Shown piece by piece: positions 1 through 12,044 of a DNA stretch of 64,000 nt. Below the pieces are notes generated by a model. That model was not told the origin of the DNA and made no database searches. It saw only the letters and a list, made by a program, of their open reading frames with translations. The DNA comes from Casuarina equisetifolia (Eukaryota; Streptophyta; Magnoliopsida; Fagales; Casuarinaceae): positions 32,201,258-32,265,257 of the forward strand of contig CM052354.1 in assembly GCA_028551475.1 (NCBI GenBank), written 5' to 3'. The position numbers were made by a program, and so were the translations under genes. Position 1 is the stretch's first letter. Each line of letters opens with the position of its first letter.

Positions 1-611
1 AAAATTTCAATGGGAAACTCTCCATACAAGCCATAGTCCTTTAGGAATAAAGATGTTAAAGAAGATAAGTTTGCCAAAGTTTTGGGTACCTCAGATACAA
101 TGTTAACAAAAAAAAGATTTAGTCCTTTCAAGTTTGTTAACTTTTGAGCCATATTTCTTAAACCAAATTCTGGAAGCCCCAAATCATTGTTTGAAAGATC
201 CAAGGAAACTAATTTAGAGAATTCCAAAATTTCTAAAGGGATTTGACCAAAAAATCCTGAGAAAGATAGATTAAGGCTTGTCAACCTTGAAAGATGTGTA
301 AAACTAGTTGGGATTTCAGAAGAATTGAAGTCATTGTTAGCAAAATTAAGCTTTTGGAGGTGAACAAGTTGGAAGAGACTGCTAGTGGAATTAATGGTGC
401 CAAGAAGACAACTACTACTAAGGTCAAGGCTCACCACATGACCCATGTTCTTATCACACTTAACCCCATTCCATTTGAAACAATTGTTGCTTTCAGACTC
501 CTAAAAAGAAACCTTTGAATAGTTAGAGGAATAACCAAATTCACCACAATCACTCACAAGGCTTTCTTTGAATTGCAACAAGGCCAAGCTTTCATTATCA
601 TGGCACAATGG
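1..611 (-). pseudogene. Receptor-like protein (LRR) pseudogene A, 5' part of LRR exon
   Basis: This is the amino-terminal part of an LRR receptor-like protein, and the rest runs off the left edge. On the minus strand the frame opens right behind a TTTTTGCAG acceptor (AG at 612-613). It gives the LRRNT cap (CHDNESLALLQF) and then LRRs that align with receptor D. An in-frame TAG at 511-513 replaces a Trp codon that C and B keep in the motif KVSFW. A few codons later the usual Cys-Cys pair before W.G..C reads Cys-Phe. Both changes disable the copy. Its presumed first exon is at 2229-2318. The family role (cell-surface immune receptor without a kinase) comes from homology. That this copy is dead rests on the single TAG plus the lost Cys. 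Confidence 0.82.
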
Positions 612-2228
612 CTGCAAAAATAAAAAAAGTGGCAACAAATTTATGACAAAACAATGAGTATAAGTGCACAAAGAAGAATAAGGGAAGCAAAAAAAGAATT
701 TTTTTTTTAATAGAATGTGGTTTGGGTCTTTCCTATCTTCACTTTAACATCACCAACTTCAAATATTTTTATTCTGCTTCACATAATTTTTCATGAGATG
801 TAGTCCAAGTCATTTGATGGAAAATTTGCAACAATAGAAAATCATGCTAAATCCTAGAGTTAGCCATGTCATATTTAATGATTCTAAGACTTTGACATAA
901 GTCGTTCTTTAAAATATTATTCTCACATTTACTTTTATTTTTACAAAAAAGTTGTCATTTCTTGCTTGGACAATTTAAAATTGAAAACAGAATTATTAAG
1001 ACTTATATACATAATCATTAAATAATTTAGTTTGTAAAGTTAAGAATTTTCTCTTATCATATGAGCATAAATTTTCTTCCTTTATTTCTCACTGAGTTTG
1101 TGTCTTGAGATTAAATCTAATTCATAAAAATCTTCAATTTCTATTATTTTATACCTCTATTTCTATGATTTAAAAAAAATAAGTTACTCACCTTCACTTT
1201 ACTGGCATAGAAAACAAGGATGAAGTAGTAGGAAACACCAAAAGTTTCTTTTGATGAACACTTCACATATTCTTTCATAGTTCATTGTCTTTACCTAATT
1301 TTTAATATATTAATCAAAATTTTGTGCTGAAAAGAAAATCTATTAGATCTTCCCCAGCCCCACAAACTATAAAATATGAATTTACAACACGTTTTAGTAC
1401 ATACCCATGCCCAAACTAAACCCAAAAATCAAACTCAAATTCTGACATCAAACTCAAAACCAAAAAACAACTTTGTAATTCTATACCGCGCGATGTATCA
1501 CTACTAAAAAAACGAAATAGAAAAATAAACCCCATAAAAAAACTACAAGTAATAGAACGGAAATAGAAAAAATGTCAATTTGAGCGTAGAACCAGGAGAA
1601 GAGTGTTGGAGCGTTAACAACATGAGAGCTGTCAGGAAGGGACTAACAAAATCATTCTATACTCCGCCTACAAGAGATTCGAAACTAGAGAAGGGTATGA
1701 TTGCCAAGAGCAAGACAATGGTTGGATTCTTCTAAAAATGATAGATGCTTTTCTGGTTCAGAGATACATATCTTAAAGCAAGAAATTCTGAAAAATGATT
1801 AGCAACTTTTGTAGCACGGTTTCTACTAGTCTAAAACCTGATGTTCATTTCTATAATAGCTTCTCAGGTGTAGCTGGTTTCAATCTTTCTAAATTCATGA
1901 AGTTCTTTGAAGTCAATGGCCAGCGCAGTTTCATTATGATTTCTATACCGGTAATTCCTTCATTCTTGTTCTCTGTAATTTCTATCAATAGACGATTTTA
2001 TGTTTTGATGTTTGAATTTCTCGCCCTGATGTTAGTCTACATGTGATCAATTTTTAAACTTTTTGTCACTGCTATTTTGCCATGGTCTGGCAAAACGGTT
2101 TTGACGGTGCAACAGATCCTAAGCAGAGAAACCGACACAACCCTTTTATCCGAAGGCCCCATAACATGTCAACTAAGAGACCGTTTAAGATCAGGAAACC
2201 AAGAAATTGAAGAGTAAGACAAACTAAC
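612..2228 (-). other. Predicted intron 1 of chimeric receptor A
   Basis: This is a 1,617-bp interval between a GT donor (2227-2228) and a CAG acceptor (612-613) on the minus strand. Intervals of nearly equal length sit at the same place in B (25693-27272) and C (37286-38894). The first ~150 bp next to the donor match intron 1 of the DUF1218 pseudogenes. The middle (about 1600-1830) holds a degenerate coding-like stretch on the plus strand, also present in B and C. No other gene is visible. Splicing is inferred from the sites and the phase, not shown. Confidence 0.55.
1600..1830 (+). pseudogene. Antisense coding-like relic inside intron A
   Basis: Read on the plus strand, this stretch matches an open frame in intron B (about 26695-26870) that contains ILRLQEIRNQRREW and QWLDSSKMIDAF. 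In copy A the frame is broken by several stops. The family was not recognised. It looks like one exon of an unknown gene carried along in the duplicated intron. Confidence 0.35.
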
Positions 2229-2318
2229 CTTGGTCCTTCTTTGCTCAGGAGCAACAGCAGGAGCACAAGGCATCAAATTGAAGACAAACACCACGACCAG
2301 GAACAGCTTGGAAGCCAT
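2229..2318 (-). CDS. First exon of chimeric receptor A (DUF1218-type signal exon)
   Basis: The exon has 30 codons from ATG (2318-2316) to AAG (2231-2229), followed at once by a GTTAGT donor. The peptide begins MASKLFLVVVFVFNL, continues through a short hydrophobic stretch and ends in EQRRTK. The pattern of a short hydrophobic N-terminus followed by AAEQRR is that of DUF1218 plant proteins (MWL/VCC/DESIGUAL), whose other exons survive at 18600-21845 and 55735-58681. No DUF1218 exon 2 follows here. The next sequence on this strand is the receptor exon at 611, in matching phase 0. I infer that this exon now supplies the receptor signal peptide. The alternative is a stranded DUF1218 exon that is never spliced to the receptor. 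Confidence 0.6.
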
Positions 2319-2500
2319 GGCTGCCAACGCCGGTCTCTCTCTCTCTGTCTCCCCTGTTACTGTTCTCACACAGTAACACAAAAAGATAAAAGGAAGATAT
2401 GAGGATAAGCTCACGAAGTCGAACAGAGAAGGGAAAAGGCAATGATCTTCTCTTCTGCTGACGGTGGTTTAGTTCTTATATGAACATACATTGAAATGAA

Positions 2501-2516
2501 TATAAAAGCTTTTATA
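2501..2516 (-). promoter_or_regulatory. Probable TATA box for exon at 2229-2318
   Basis: TATAAAAGCTTTTATA is a perfect palindrome about 198 bp upstream of the ATG at 2318. The same motif lies 196 bp upstream of the ATG of copy B (27545-27558). A CT-rich leader follows, as is common in plant 5' UTRs. Being palindromic, it could serve either strand. Confidence 0.4.
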
Positions 2517-2518
2517 GA

Positions 2519-5400
2519 TTGAACCACTGTACACTTTATAGCCTAACTTCCTGACGCCTTCCCACGGTAGGTTAATTTCTTTCCCATCTTCACTGTAGCC
2601 TCCATGTCGTAAAAATTTCGTGTCTACACACTATGATTTTTAGTCAAGTCGTCTCATAAAAAGTTGCAACAGTGGCAGACCACACCGCGTTCCAGTGTCG
2701 GCCACAACTAGTCCAATCACTTTAAGACCTTCAATCGAATCCTTTTCTAAAGGATTATTCACACATTTTTTCTATTTGTATTTTAATTTAAAATCTCAGA
2801 CAAATAAACATTCCCATTATGCTACCTTTATTTTCATTATCTTGTAAAAAAAGTCGAAAATAACAAGAAAGGACGTTACCATTCATAAAAAAGAACTTTG
2901 CTATAAAATAGCCTCTCATAGTATAAAGTTCCATGTAAATTACTGTACTTTATCATAAAAAATTAACTTAAAATATTTTTTTTAAAAAAATAACATCAAG
3001 GACCGCAGACAAAGAGTAAAAGAAAATAAAGAATGAGTACAAACTAGAGCCAGGAGGCGGAGAACAAGGACAGTTTTTACAAGTCGAAGCCCCTTAATGG
3101 TTTTAGTTCTGTCAAAAAGTTAATCTTGCATTCATTTTGTCTTTAGCCTAACAGGCAATATAGGCTTCCATGAATTTGAATGTCATAATAGTTAATAATC
3201 ATAATACATTAATGAACATCTTAAACACAACGCACAAATAGAAAATAAAAAATACACCCTTTTTTTTAAAGAGAAATTTCCATTTTAAAAGTTAAAAAAA
3301 TATATAAAAACCACACTTTATTTATTTGCTAACTCAGAAAATAATTATTATACCTATGGAATTGAAAGAAAGTTAATATGTACATCTCAATCCTAAAAGA
3401 GTTCAAGATAATGTTTTCCATAGTCTATGAAAAGGGTGTAAACAAAAGAAAGGAAGACTTCTATATTGAATTATGTTAGATTAGTCATTCAAAAAGGTTG
3501 AGTTAAAAAGAAATTATGGTTTTAATAATCTTTAACAAATATTAAAATTAATACATCAACATTAACGACTTTGGTTGTTTTATTCATCTTCAGTTTTATG
3601 TTAGTTTTGTCTTGGAATCTACCGTAGATGTTCCTAGATATTCAAATTTTTTGGTTAAGGTTATTTTTTATGAGTTATGATAGGTTCTTTAATTAGTGAA
3701 ATGATTCCAAAATCCTTTAAACCTTATTTTGGAGTTATTTGCATTTAAGTTGTCAAGTTAAAATTGAAGTCTATTGGTTTATTAGGCATGTGAATTTTCT
3801 AAATGATGCGTATCAAAATCCTAAACTAAATTGGTTTACGATTTTAATAAAGGCTAATAGTAAGTTCAACATTACAAAACCAACTTTACTTGGATTAGAA
3901 CCATGTTAGAGTATTCAAATAGAGGCTAACCTTTTGCTTTTCTTAAGTTTTCTCTAGAAAAAAAAAATCTATTAGAAAATGACCATATTGTATAACTTAA
4001 TAGGTATACTTTGTTATATAAAGTGATAGAAAATTGAAGGAGTAAATAACAATTATATTCCTTGAAAATATTATAGAGATTATTTTTACTTATTTTTTTA
4101 TGCATAACATATCCTACTCTGATATAGTTGTTTGAAGCTTATAAATAGGGTATAATCAAGTAGTTTTTTAAAGATCCACTAATAATTGTAAGGAGATTCC
4201 TGTGTTGTTAAAAGCATATGTTGAATGCAAGAGGTGATTATAAATCAGCTACAACAAATTCTATGAAAATTTATGAAATTTGTTAAGTGTTATTAAGTAG
4301 AACTTCTCTTATTAATTTTGTAAACATGTGAATGTTACTTCATTTCTGTTCTTAACTTCTTTAATCAATTTGATATTTGATAAAAAGGACTTGTGAATCC
4401 AACTCCATTTGTCTAAGAGTTCAATGTCATGTTAGTGACATTGCTTTCAAACAATGGTAGACCACACCACCTCCTAGCATTGGCAATACCTATTCTAATC
4501 ATTTGAAGACTTAGAGACTTAGAGTCAAGTCTTCTTTCTAAAAAATTGTTCATGCATTTCTATTGTCATTTTTTCAGTAAAAAAATCACATAATCATTAA
4601 GTGGACGTGAAAAAAGGGAATATTAATACTATATGCAACTATATTATAAGAAACGTGTAGGATACTATGGTAGTCAAGGACTTTAAAGAAGTTAGATGGA
4701 CTCAATGAACAAGAACATCATGATTATGCATTATAAGAAAAATAAAAATACGGCTAGTTCTATATGATAAGAAAACTTATTATGGTTAAGTTAAGAGTAA
4801 ATGAATAGCATAAGTTTCACTTTATTGGATTTATTTATATTGAAAATTGCCTAAATCAACATAACAAAAATAACAGTTTTAGTAAAAATTAATGTGAAAT
4901 TGAGGCCAATAAAAAGTTCTCTTAAAAATGTGTAATATTGTAATAAATCACGCTCTTCGTATAAATGTGAAGACTATTCAAAGTTCATGCTAAATAGTGA
5001 ATTTTTCTTTTCTAAAATGAAGGGATGAATATCATGGAGCCTTTCCTACGAACTTACCAAGAAAACAACATTGTACACATCAACCTCTATAACAGCCGCA
5101 TCAAACACGTCTAATGGAAATAAAGTCTAGATTCCACTTTTGCAAAAAGCAATGTGAAACTTCCCTATAATTGCACTATAATTGTTTTCCTTTTTCCAAG
5201 CATCAATGCCTAAATCAAGAAGGCAAGCCCAATGAATCCCAATCAATATCACTACTCTAGAACTCATTACTAAGCTTGCAATTCAATTTAACTCATCAGT
5301 AGTGTCTGATGTAAAATTCATGATTCCATCTGAAATTGTTTTGGAATTCTGCAACCCAAGAGGGTATGAAAGCCTTGTATAGCGGTTCTATGAAAGATAC
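2519..5400. repeat. Duplicated non-coding block (matches 27560-29275, partly 42270-44790)
   Basis: No gene is supported here. The sequence from 2519 to about 4730 aligns in order with 27560-29275. Parts near 3390-3980 recur at 44190-44790, and parts near 3920-4500 recur at 42270-42800. The stretch 5020-5360 partly recurs at 45090-45500. The content is AT-rich with many short indels between copies. Confidence 0.7.
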
Positions 5401-6750
5401 ATAGAAAAAATGTCCACTTTCTGCCAAAGACTTAAATCAACCATCTTAATTTCTATAAAAGTTGATGGTGACAGACAAAACAAGTCGGAAATGACGGAGA
5501 CGTTAGAGGCGTATAGAAAATTATCCTTCGAAAAATCTTTAATCTTAATAATCTATGCAATAAAAACAATCAAGGGGATAAATTTTTTTGATAAATAGTC
5601 TCTCATTCTATAGATTGATTGTGACTAAATAACAAATAGAATAAATATAGTCACGGGCAATGGGAAGCTGTGGAAGATTAAGAGCATCAGTTATCCCTTT
5701 TGGTACACTAAATTGGAGGTGGCTTAAGAGTCTAAGCCCCAAATATAGTCACGGGCAATGACCCTTCCAGCACGGCATTATAAGAGTGATAGGTGTACCA
5801 TTCCAACCTTTAGTCTGAAGACCAAAATCAAGGAACCCTCCATGCACTGAGGTTTGTAGTGACTGAATTGTCCAAAGGCTTAAACAAAGTCAAGCGCACC
5901 CCACAAGTTATAATGAAAGATAACATAAATCCAAAGATGTGGAAAATAAAGTACATTAAAATGTTTTATCCTACCCTTTGTTCTAATGATAAATCATACA
6001 CCTGAATTATTGCCTACTAAAAAAGTAGGAGATTTTTTTGCCACTAATTCAATCATTAAATTTCTTTGAGTATAGTATATGTGTAACCCATTTTTTTATT
6101 CCTACTTTTTCCCTGAAGTACGAAATAAAAAGGATTCTTAGAAGATTCAAATTCAAAGTTCTCGAATCTGAACAAAATTCATGTGTTAAGTCAGGACAAA
6201 AATTAATATTTTCTTTTGAAAACAAAATACATATTTGTGCCCATTAAAAATGAATTGCTATTGTCACTAATAAGAACAAGCCAACTAGTAAAATTCTATA
6301 GTGGTCTAATTTATAATATAAAAAGAAGGAAAAAAAAAAGAAGAAAGATAGAGAAGAAATTTCTGCACTAGTGAGCTATTTGGAAACCAGAACTATGAAC
6401 ACATGAATGAAGGGTGAGTGAGTGGACGTTATATTGGAGGTCCTCTAGAAATATCTGTAGGATCCAGAGGAAATATTCACTCTGAACCTTGGTGACTTTC
6501 CTCTTCATACGCCAATCCATCTTCCTGCATTTATATGCACGCGTGACCATTTGATTACCAGTGCTGCATTCTTTCCATTGTCCTGTGCACATCATGCGTT
6601 TCTTTATCAACTTAGAGAAAATGCCCCCACATATGCCGTACCAGAACAACTAGTTTTTCTAGTAATGTATGGGATTATAGCAAAGCTGATTAATCAGTGG
6701 TTGAAAGTGACGGTGAGTTCCTGGAAAAAGAAGTGAAACATGGGGGAAAA
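5401..6750. repeat. Recurring ~1.3-kb block (R1 then R2)
   Basis: R1 (about 5409-6340) and R2 (about 6345-6750) belong to a repeat family seen again at 12470-14400, 41290-42260, 46140-46640 (R1) and 47690-48480 (R1). R1 starts near CTGCCAAAGACTTAAATCAA; R2 carries TGGACGTTATNTTGNAGGTC. The order is direct in every copy. R2 keeps a minus-strand reading frame in several copies (see findings), but none is a recognisable gene. The Gypsy element interrupts this R2 copy at 6752. Confidence 0.6.
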
Positions 6751-6751
6751 T

Positions 6752-7108
6752 TGTCGCAATCTCTGTAATTCTGCATTGTATATATGTATGTTATTTTAAT
6801 AGCTTGTAAGGGTAATTTGGGGTTTTATGTCATAATTACGAAAGGCAGAGAAGTCTTTTGGGGAATCTCTAAAGGGGAGGGGAGAAGTATCGAGAAGGGT
6901 CTGGGGGGGGGGAGTTGTTGGAGAACTCTATTCCATCCAGTGTCCGGTTGATGCTGCTGTCCAGTGTCCGGTAGATGCTGAGGTTCTGCGTCCCTTAGAT
7001 GCAGGTTTGTCTTGTTTTGCTTTGTAATCATAGGTCGGAAGAAGAACAAAGGAAGGTTTTCTATTTTGCAAGTTGCAGACCGAAGAGTAACAGATCCTGA
7101 ACGTGACA
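6752..7108 (+). repeat. 5' LTR of Gypsy element
   Basis: It is 357 bp long, bounded by TG and CA. It aligns over its whole length with 12045-12404, with scattered substitutions and a G-run length difference near 6903. The left flank is an R2 repeat, cut just after GTGAAACATGGGGGAAAA. Confidence 0.9.
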
Positions 7109-7111
7109 ATT

Positions 7112-7124
7112 TGGTACCGGAGCC
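7112..7124 (+). other. Primer-binding site, initiator-Met tRNA type
   Basis: TGGTACCGGAGCC lies three bases behind the 5' LTR. It resembles the usual plant PBS TGGTATCAGAGC with two substitutions. Confidence 0.6.
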
Positions 7125-7140
7125 GGATTCGGTGCTGCAA

Positions 7141-8560
7141 ATGGAGGAAATGAGTGTGGCGATGATTCAGGCGGAAATGCAAAAGTACCAAGCAGAGACT
7201 GACTGGAAATTCCAACAAAATCTTGGAAATGTTTGCAGCCATGGGAGTAAAGAAGGAAAATATGGAGGTTCAAATGGGTTTAAGATTGGCAAGATAGGGA
7301 CTTTCGGTAATAAAGAGAAAGAAATAAAGCAAGAGCCCAAGGATGAAGATGATGAATTAGATGATAGCCAGAAGGGGTCCGGTAAGCCAAATCAAAATCA
7401 AGTGGAACTTTTGCTGAGGAAGAGCCAACGGGAGAATGAAGAGGAGTTTAGGAGCTTTGAAGAGACACGGAACAGAAATTTTCGTCGACAGCAACAACAA
7501 CATGACTCATTGCGTGGCTACAATACAACTTGGAACCAAGATTTCTCTAATGGGCGTGGACGAAGGCATTATGTTGAGGATTTTGAAGGTGACCCACTCA
7601 GCCAGACTCGATGTAGGGGCCATGGGTATCAAGAGTGGAATGGGAGACAACGCCTGTAAGAAGAACCATCGCCCCAATGGCAGAATTACAGGCGAGAATT
7701 CAACGGTGAGCCTCCCGGTAGAAATTTTCGAAGACAACAGTATTGGGAAGATCCTCCATGTAGCAATAACCGCAGTATGGAATCAAGATTGGGGTGGACA
7801 ACATGTGGATATGGGGGGTTACGGGCAGTATAGGTGGCAACCCAGGATTAGAAGTCTGAGATTTGATTTTCCCTTCTATGATGGAGAATCTAACCCAGCT
7901 TTATGGGTATCAAGGGCTAATCATTTTTTCCGTGCAAATATGATTCAGGCAGAGGAGGATAAGGCAGAGGTTGCCTCATGGTATTTGGAGGGTGAAGCAC
8001 AAGTTTGCTTGTAGTTCCTGCTGAAGAAGTTGGGCGACGAACCACTTACTTGGTCCTTCCTTACTAGGGAGCTACTAATGAGGTATGGTTCTGCTCGAGG
8101 CCATAGGCCTTTTCTTGAATTACTTAAGATCTATCAAGAAAGTACTGTAGATGAATTTCATGCTAGATTCACTAGGCAATTACTTAGAGTGGCTTATATA
8201 AGTGAAGAACAGGAGCTGGCTTGTTTTTTATTTGGGTTAACAGAGGAATTGAGAAAGGAGGTAAATGCTAGAAATCCAGAGGATTTGGCTCAAGCAATTA
8301 AATTAGCTCGCCTTTTTGAGATTCGGAGTAATGTGGGGAAGAAAGACAAATGGAATTCTCCTAAAAGCAGTTTATCATAGTAGTGGGGGAACGAAAAGCA
8401 CAAAACCAGCTCAAGGAAGAAAGAAGTTAACTCCCAAAGAGATTCAAGAAAGAAGGGAGAAAGGTTTATGCTTTAATTGTGATGAAAAATATACGGTGGG
8501 GCACAAATGCAAGGGAAAATTATTTGTGATTGTGGGAGGTGAAAAAGAAGTTGATAGTGA
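7141..8560 (+). pseudogene. Gypsy gag, frameshifted
   Basis: The structural protein starts near the ATG at 7141. It shifts frame around 7640, has a TAG at 8012-8014, and shifts again near 8330. The segment with ANHFFRANMIQAEEDK and the block after it, with FHARFTRQLLRVAY, are typical of the retrotransposon gag capsid domain. A zinc knuckle follows (CFNCDEKYTVGHKC, about 8470-8512) at the gag/pol boundary. Because the three pieces lie in different frames, no full Gag can be made from this copy. Confidence 0.8.
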
Positions 8561-10660
8561 GAGTGAAGAAGATGAAATGGAGGAGGAAGAGAAGGAGCTT
8601 ACGGATGTGGTTCCAGAAATTTTTCTAAAGGCTATGGATGGTTCATTATCTTCGGAGACAATAAGAATAATGAGAACTATTGGAAAGAATAAGCAAATGT
8701 TAGGTATTTTAATTGACTCCGGCAGCTTTTATAACTTCTTGAATAGCAAGTTGGCAGAGAAATGGGGAATTAAACCCAATGGGGATAAGGAGTTGGTGGT
8801 AGCTATAGCGAATGGAGATAAAATGAGGAGTAAGGGATTATGTAAGAACTTGTTGGTGGAGATTCAGGGAACAAAATTGAGACTGGATTTTTTCTTATTG
8901 GATACACCGGGAATAGATGCAGTTTTGGGGGCACAATGGCTTAAGACCTTAGGGCCAATAGAAATGGATTATGCAAAGTTGAGACTATCCTTCAAGCTAG
9001 GAGGGAAAAGGGTTTCGTTTCAAGGTTTAAGGGCTGGTGAGAGTCAGATGATGGGGGGAAAACAGTTCTGTAAAGAGGTTAGAAAGGCTGGGAATGAAAT
9101 TCTCTTGTACATTAACCAAGTGCAAGAGCATATAGAAGGCCATGGTGGCGTCCAAGAAGGTCAACTACATTCTTTAGAGTGACAAGACGAGGAAAAAGTG
9201 GGAAAAGGACTCCAAAAGTTGTTGAAGCAATATGAAGACATCTTTGAAGAGCCAGTTGGACTACCACCCACTAAAGCATTCAACCATCGCATTCCTTTGA
9301 AAGGGGGAAGCGAGTCGATTGTTACCAGACCGTATCGGTACCCTCATTATCAAAAGAATGAGCTAGAAAAGATGGTTAAACAACTGTTAGATGCAGGGGT
9401 TATTAGGCCTAGTACTAGTCCTTACTCTTCACCAGTATTGCTAGTCAGAAAACAAGATGGCTCATGGCGCCTTTGTGTTGATTACAAGGCACTTAACAAA
9501 CAAACTGTGAAGGATAAATTTCCTATACCTATAGTGGAAGAGTTAATGGATGAGCTACATGGGGCAAGATTTTTCACGAAGCTAGACCTACACTCAGGGT
9601 ACCACCAGATAAGAATGCACCCAAGGGATGTTTATAAAACTGCATTCCAAACACATCAAGGGCATTATGAGTACTTGGTTATGCCCTTCAGCTTATGCAA
9701 CGCCCCATCAACGTTTCAGGCTTTGATGAATTCAGTTTTCAAGGAGTACTTAAGGAAATTTGTATTGGTGTTCTTTAATGATATCCTGGTGTATAGTAAG
9801 GATTGGAGAGCACATTTAGAACATGTGGATAAAGTCTTTGGAGAATTAAGGGTGCATCAATTGTATGTGAAAAAGAGTAAGTGCGCTTTTGGACAGGAAT
9901 CGGTGAAGTATTTGGGTCATGTCATTAGTAATAAAGGAATTGAAGTGGATGAAGAAAAAATTAAAACTATGTTGGAGTGGGAGAAACCAAAGAATGTGAA
10001 GAGCTTAAGGGGCTTCTTGGGGCTAACAGGATATTATAGAAGGTTTATAGCAAATTATGGAAAGATAGCATCTCCTCTTACAACGCTGTTGAAGAAAAAT
10101 AACTTTTATTTGAATGTGACAGCGAAGAAAGCCTTTGAAGAACTGAAAAGAGCTATGACCAGCGCACCTGTCTTAGCCTTACCAGATTTTGAGCAAGAAT
10201 TCATGTTGGAGTGTGATGCTTCAGGGGTTGGTATTGGTGCGGTACTTTCTCAAAGTGGACATCCAATTGCCTTCTTTAGTCACATGTTGAAGGGGAAGAA
10301 TCTCTTGCTGTCCACGTATGAAAAAGAGCTCTTAGCGTTAGTACTATCAGTGAATAAATGGAGAAACTATTTGTTAGGGAGAAGGTTTATAGTGAGGTCT
10401 GATCAAAAAAGTCTTAAACATTTATAGGAATAGAAAATAGTCACTTCAGCTCAGCAGAAATGGTTGATCAAGCTAATGGGATTTGACTTTAGTATTGAGT
10501 ACAAACCAGGAAAAGAAAACAAGGCCGCAGATGCATTATCTCGTAAGAATGAGGCGGGGAATAGAGAAGAAGAAGGATCCTTGGCTGCTATTTCAACACC
10601 TGTGCCTAAATGGGTTAAACCCATTTAGGAGGAAGTTACAAGTGACCCTGATTTACAATC
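8560..10660 (+). pseudogene. Gypsy protease, reverse transcriptase and RNase H, broken by stops
   Basis: The protease active site LIDSGS is at about 8709-8726. RT follows, with SWRLCVDYKALN, FFTKLDLHSGYHQI and YLVMPFSLCNAPSTFQ. The catalytic box reads FFND (9771-9782) where the family has FFDD, so the first catalytic Asp is Asn. RNase H shows LECDASGVGIGAVLSQ and ends in [16 protein letters not shown]. Stops lie at about 9180, 10425, 10431 and 10626, all in one otherwise continuous frame. The protein would not be functional even if the stops were read through. Confidence 0.9.
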
Positions 10661-12032
10661 CTTGGTAAAGCAAATAAAAACAGGTGAGTTAGGAAAAGTT
10701 TGGGAGTATAAAAATGGCTTAATCTTCTTCAAGAACAAGCTGTATTTGGGACCAAACTCCAACCTTTCTAGACCAATAACCAAGGAGATCCATGGTGCTA
10801 CTCATGAAGGAGTGTTCAAGACTTTGCAACGGGTACGTGCTGTTTTTTATTGGCCTAACATGAAAAAACTTATGCAGGATGTAGTGCAGAGGTGTTTGAC
10901 GTGTTAGAAGAACAAGAGTTTAAAGACCAACCCCGCAGGATTGTTACAGCCCCTACCGGTGCCACATGAAGTATGGATGGAGATCTCTATGGATTTCATT
11001 GAAGGGCTGCCACCATTGAAGGGGAAAACTTGTATTCTGGTTGTGGTGGACCGTTTGTCTAAAATGGCCCACTTCATACCGCTTAGTCACCCTTATACTG
11101 CAGCTTTAGTAGCATAAGTGTTCTTCCAAAATATTTATAAACTATATGGCATGCCTCAGAAAATTGTTTCGGATCGTGATAAAGTCTTTACTAGTCTCTT
11201 TTGGATAGAGCTATTTAATCTCCATGGAACCAGGCTGAATTATTCCACCGCTTATCATCCTCAGACTGATGGTCAAACAGAGGCAGTTAACCGAGTTTTG
11301 GAGATGTATTTACGGTGTTTCACTAGTGATCAACCTCGGAAATGGGTGAAATGGTTACCTTGGGCTGAACTTTGTTACAATACCAGTGTGCATAGTTCAT
11401 CAGGTAAGACCCCATATGAGGTAGTGTATGGAAGAGCCCCACCTACGCTCTTAGATTATATCCCAGGTGCAACGTTCATGGAGGCTGCAGAAAAGGAACT
11501 AATGGAAAGGGATGAGATGTTAAGATTGCTCAGGGAGAAACTTCTAAGCTCCCAAAGTCGTATTAAGAAGGTATATGACAAAGGAAGAATGGATAGAGAA
11601 TTCATGGTGGGAGACTATGTATTCCTTCGCCTTCAACCTTACAAACAGCTTTCAGTGGGAGTGAGACGTGACCAGAAGTTGAGGGCTAGGTACTATGGGC
11701 CTTATTAGATCGTGGAGAGAGTAGGTAAGTTAGCATACAAGTTGAACTTACCAGCAGACTCGAAAATACATTCGGTCTTTCATGTTTCAGTCTTGAAGAA
11801 ATATATTGGAGCTAAGGTAGAAGTGCAGGAAGATCTTCCGCAGGTGGAGGAGTAGGATGGAACTCTTATTCCATAACCTCAAGCTGTCTTGGGAACTCGT
11901 ATCCACAAAAACTATGAAGAGTGGTTGGTGATGTGTAAAGGGATGAATTCCAATGATGCCACTTGGGTGCTAGCAGAGGACTTCAAACTACATTATCCAA
12001 ATTTCAACCTTGGGGACAAGGTTGTTTCTTAA
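10660..12032 (+). pseudogene. Gypsy integrase and chromodomain-like tail, broken by stops
   Basis: The zinc-binding region has H...H and ends in CLTC just before a TAG at about 10905. The DDE core follows, with [16 protein letters not shown] and HPQTDGQTEAVNRVLE supplying the catalytic acidic residues. Further stops are at about 11115, 11706 and 11853. The tail (LGTRIHKNYEEW, then ATWVLAEDF and NFNLGDKV) looks like the chromodomain of plant chromoviruses, used in that family to target heterochromatin. Confidence 0.88.
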
Positions 12033-12044
12033 GGAGGAGGGAGT
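12031..12044 (+). other. Polypurine tract of Gypsy element
   Basis: The purine-rich AAGGAGGAGGGAGT sits directly before the 3' LTR, in the place where plus-strand priming occurs in LTR retrotransposons. Confidence 0.75.

Noticed and set aside
7061..7273. Minus-strand frames over the 5' LTR and gag
   Set aside because: They lie opposite the Gypsy LTR and gag, and have no relation to each other or to known proteins.
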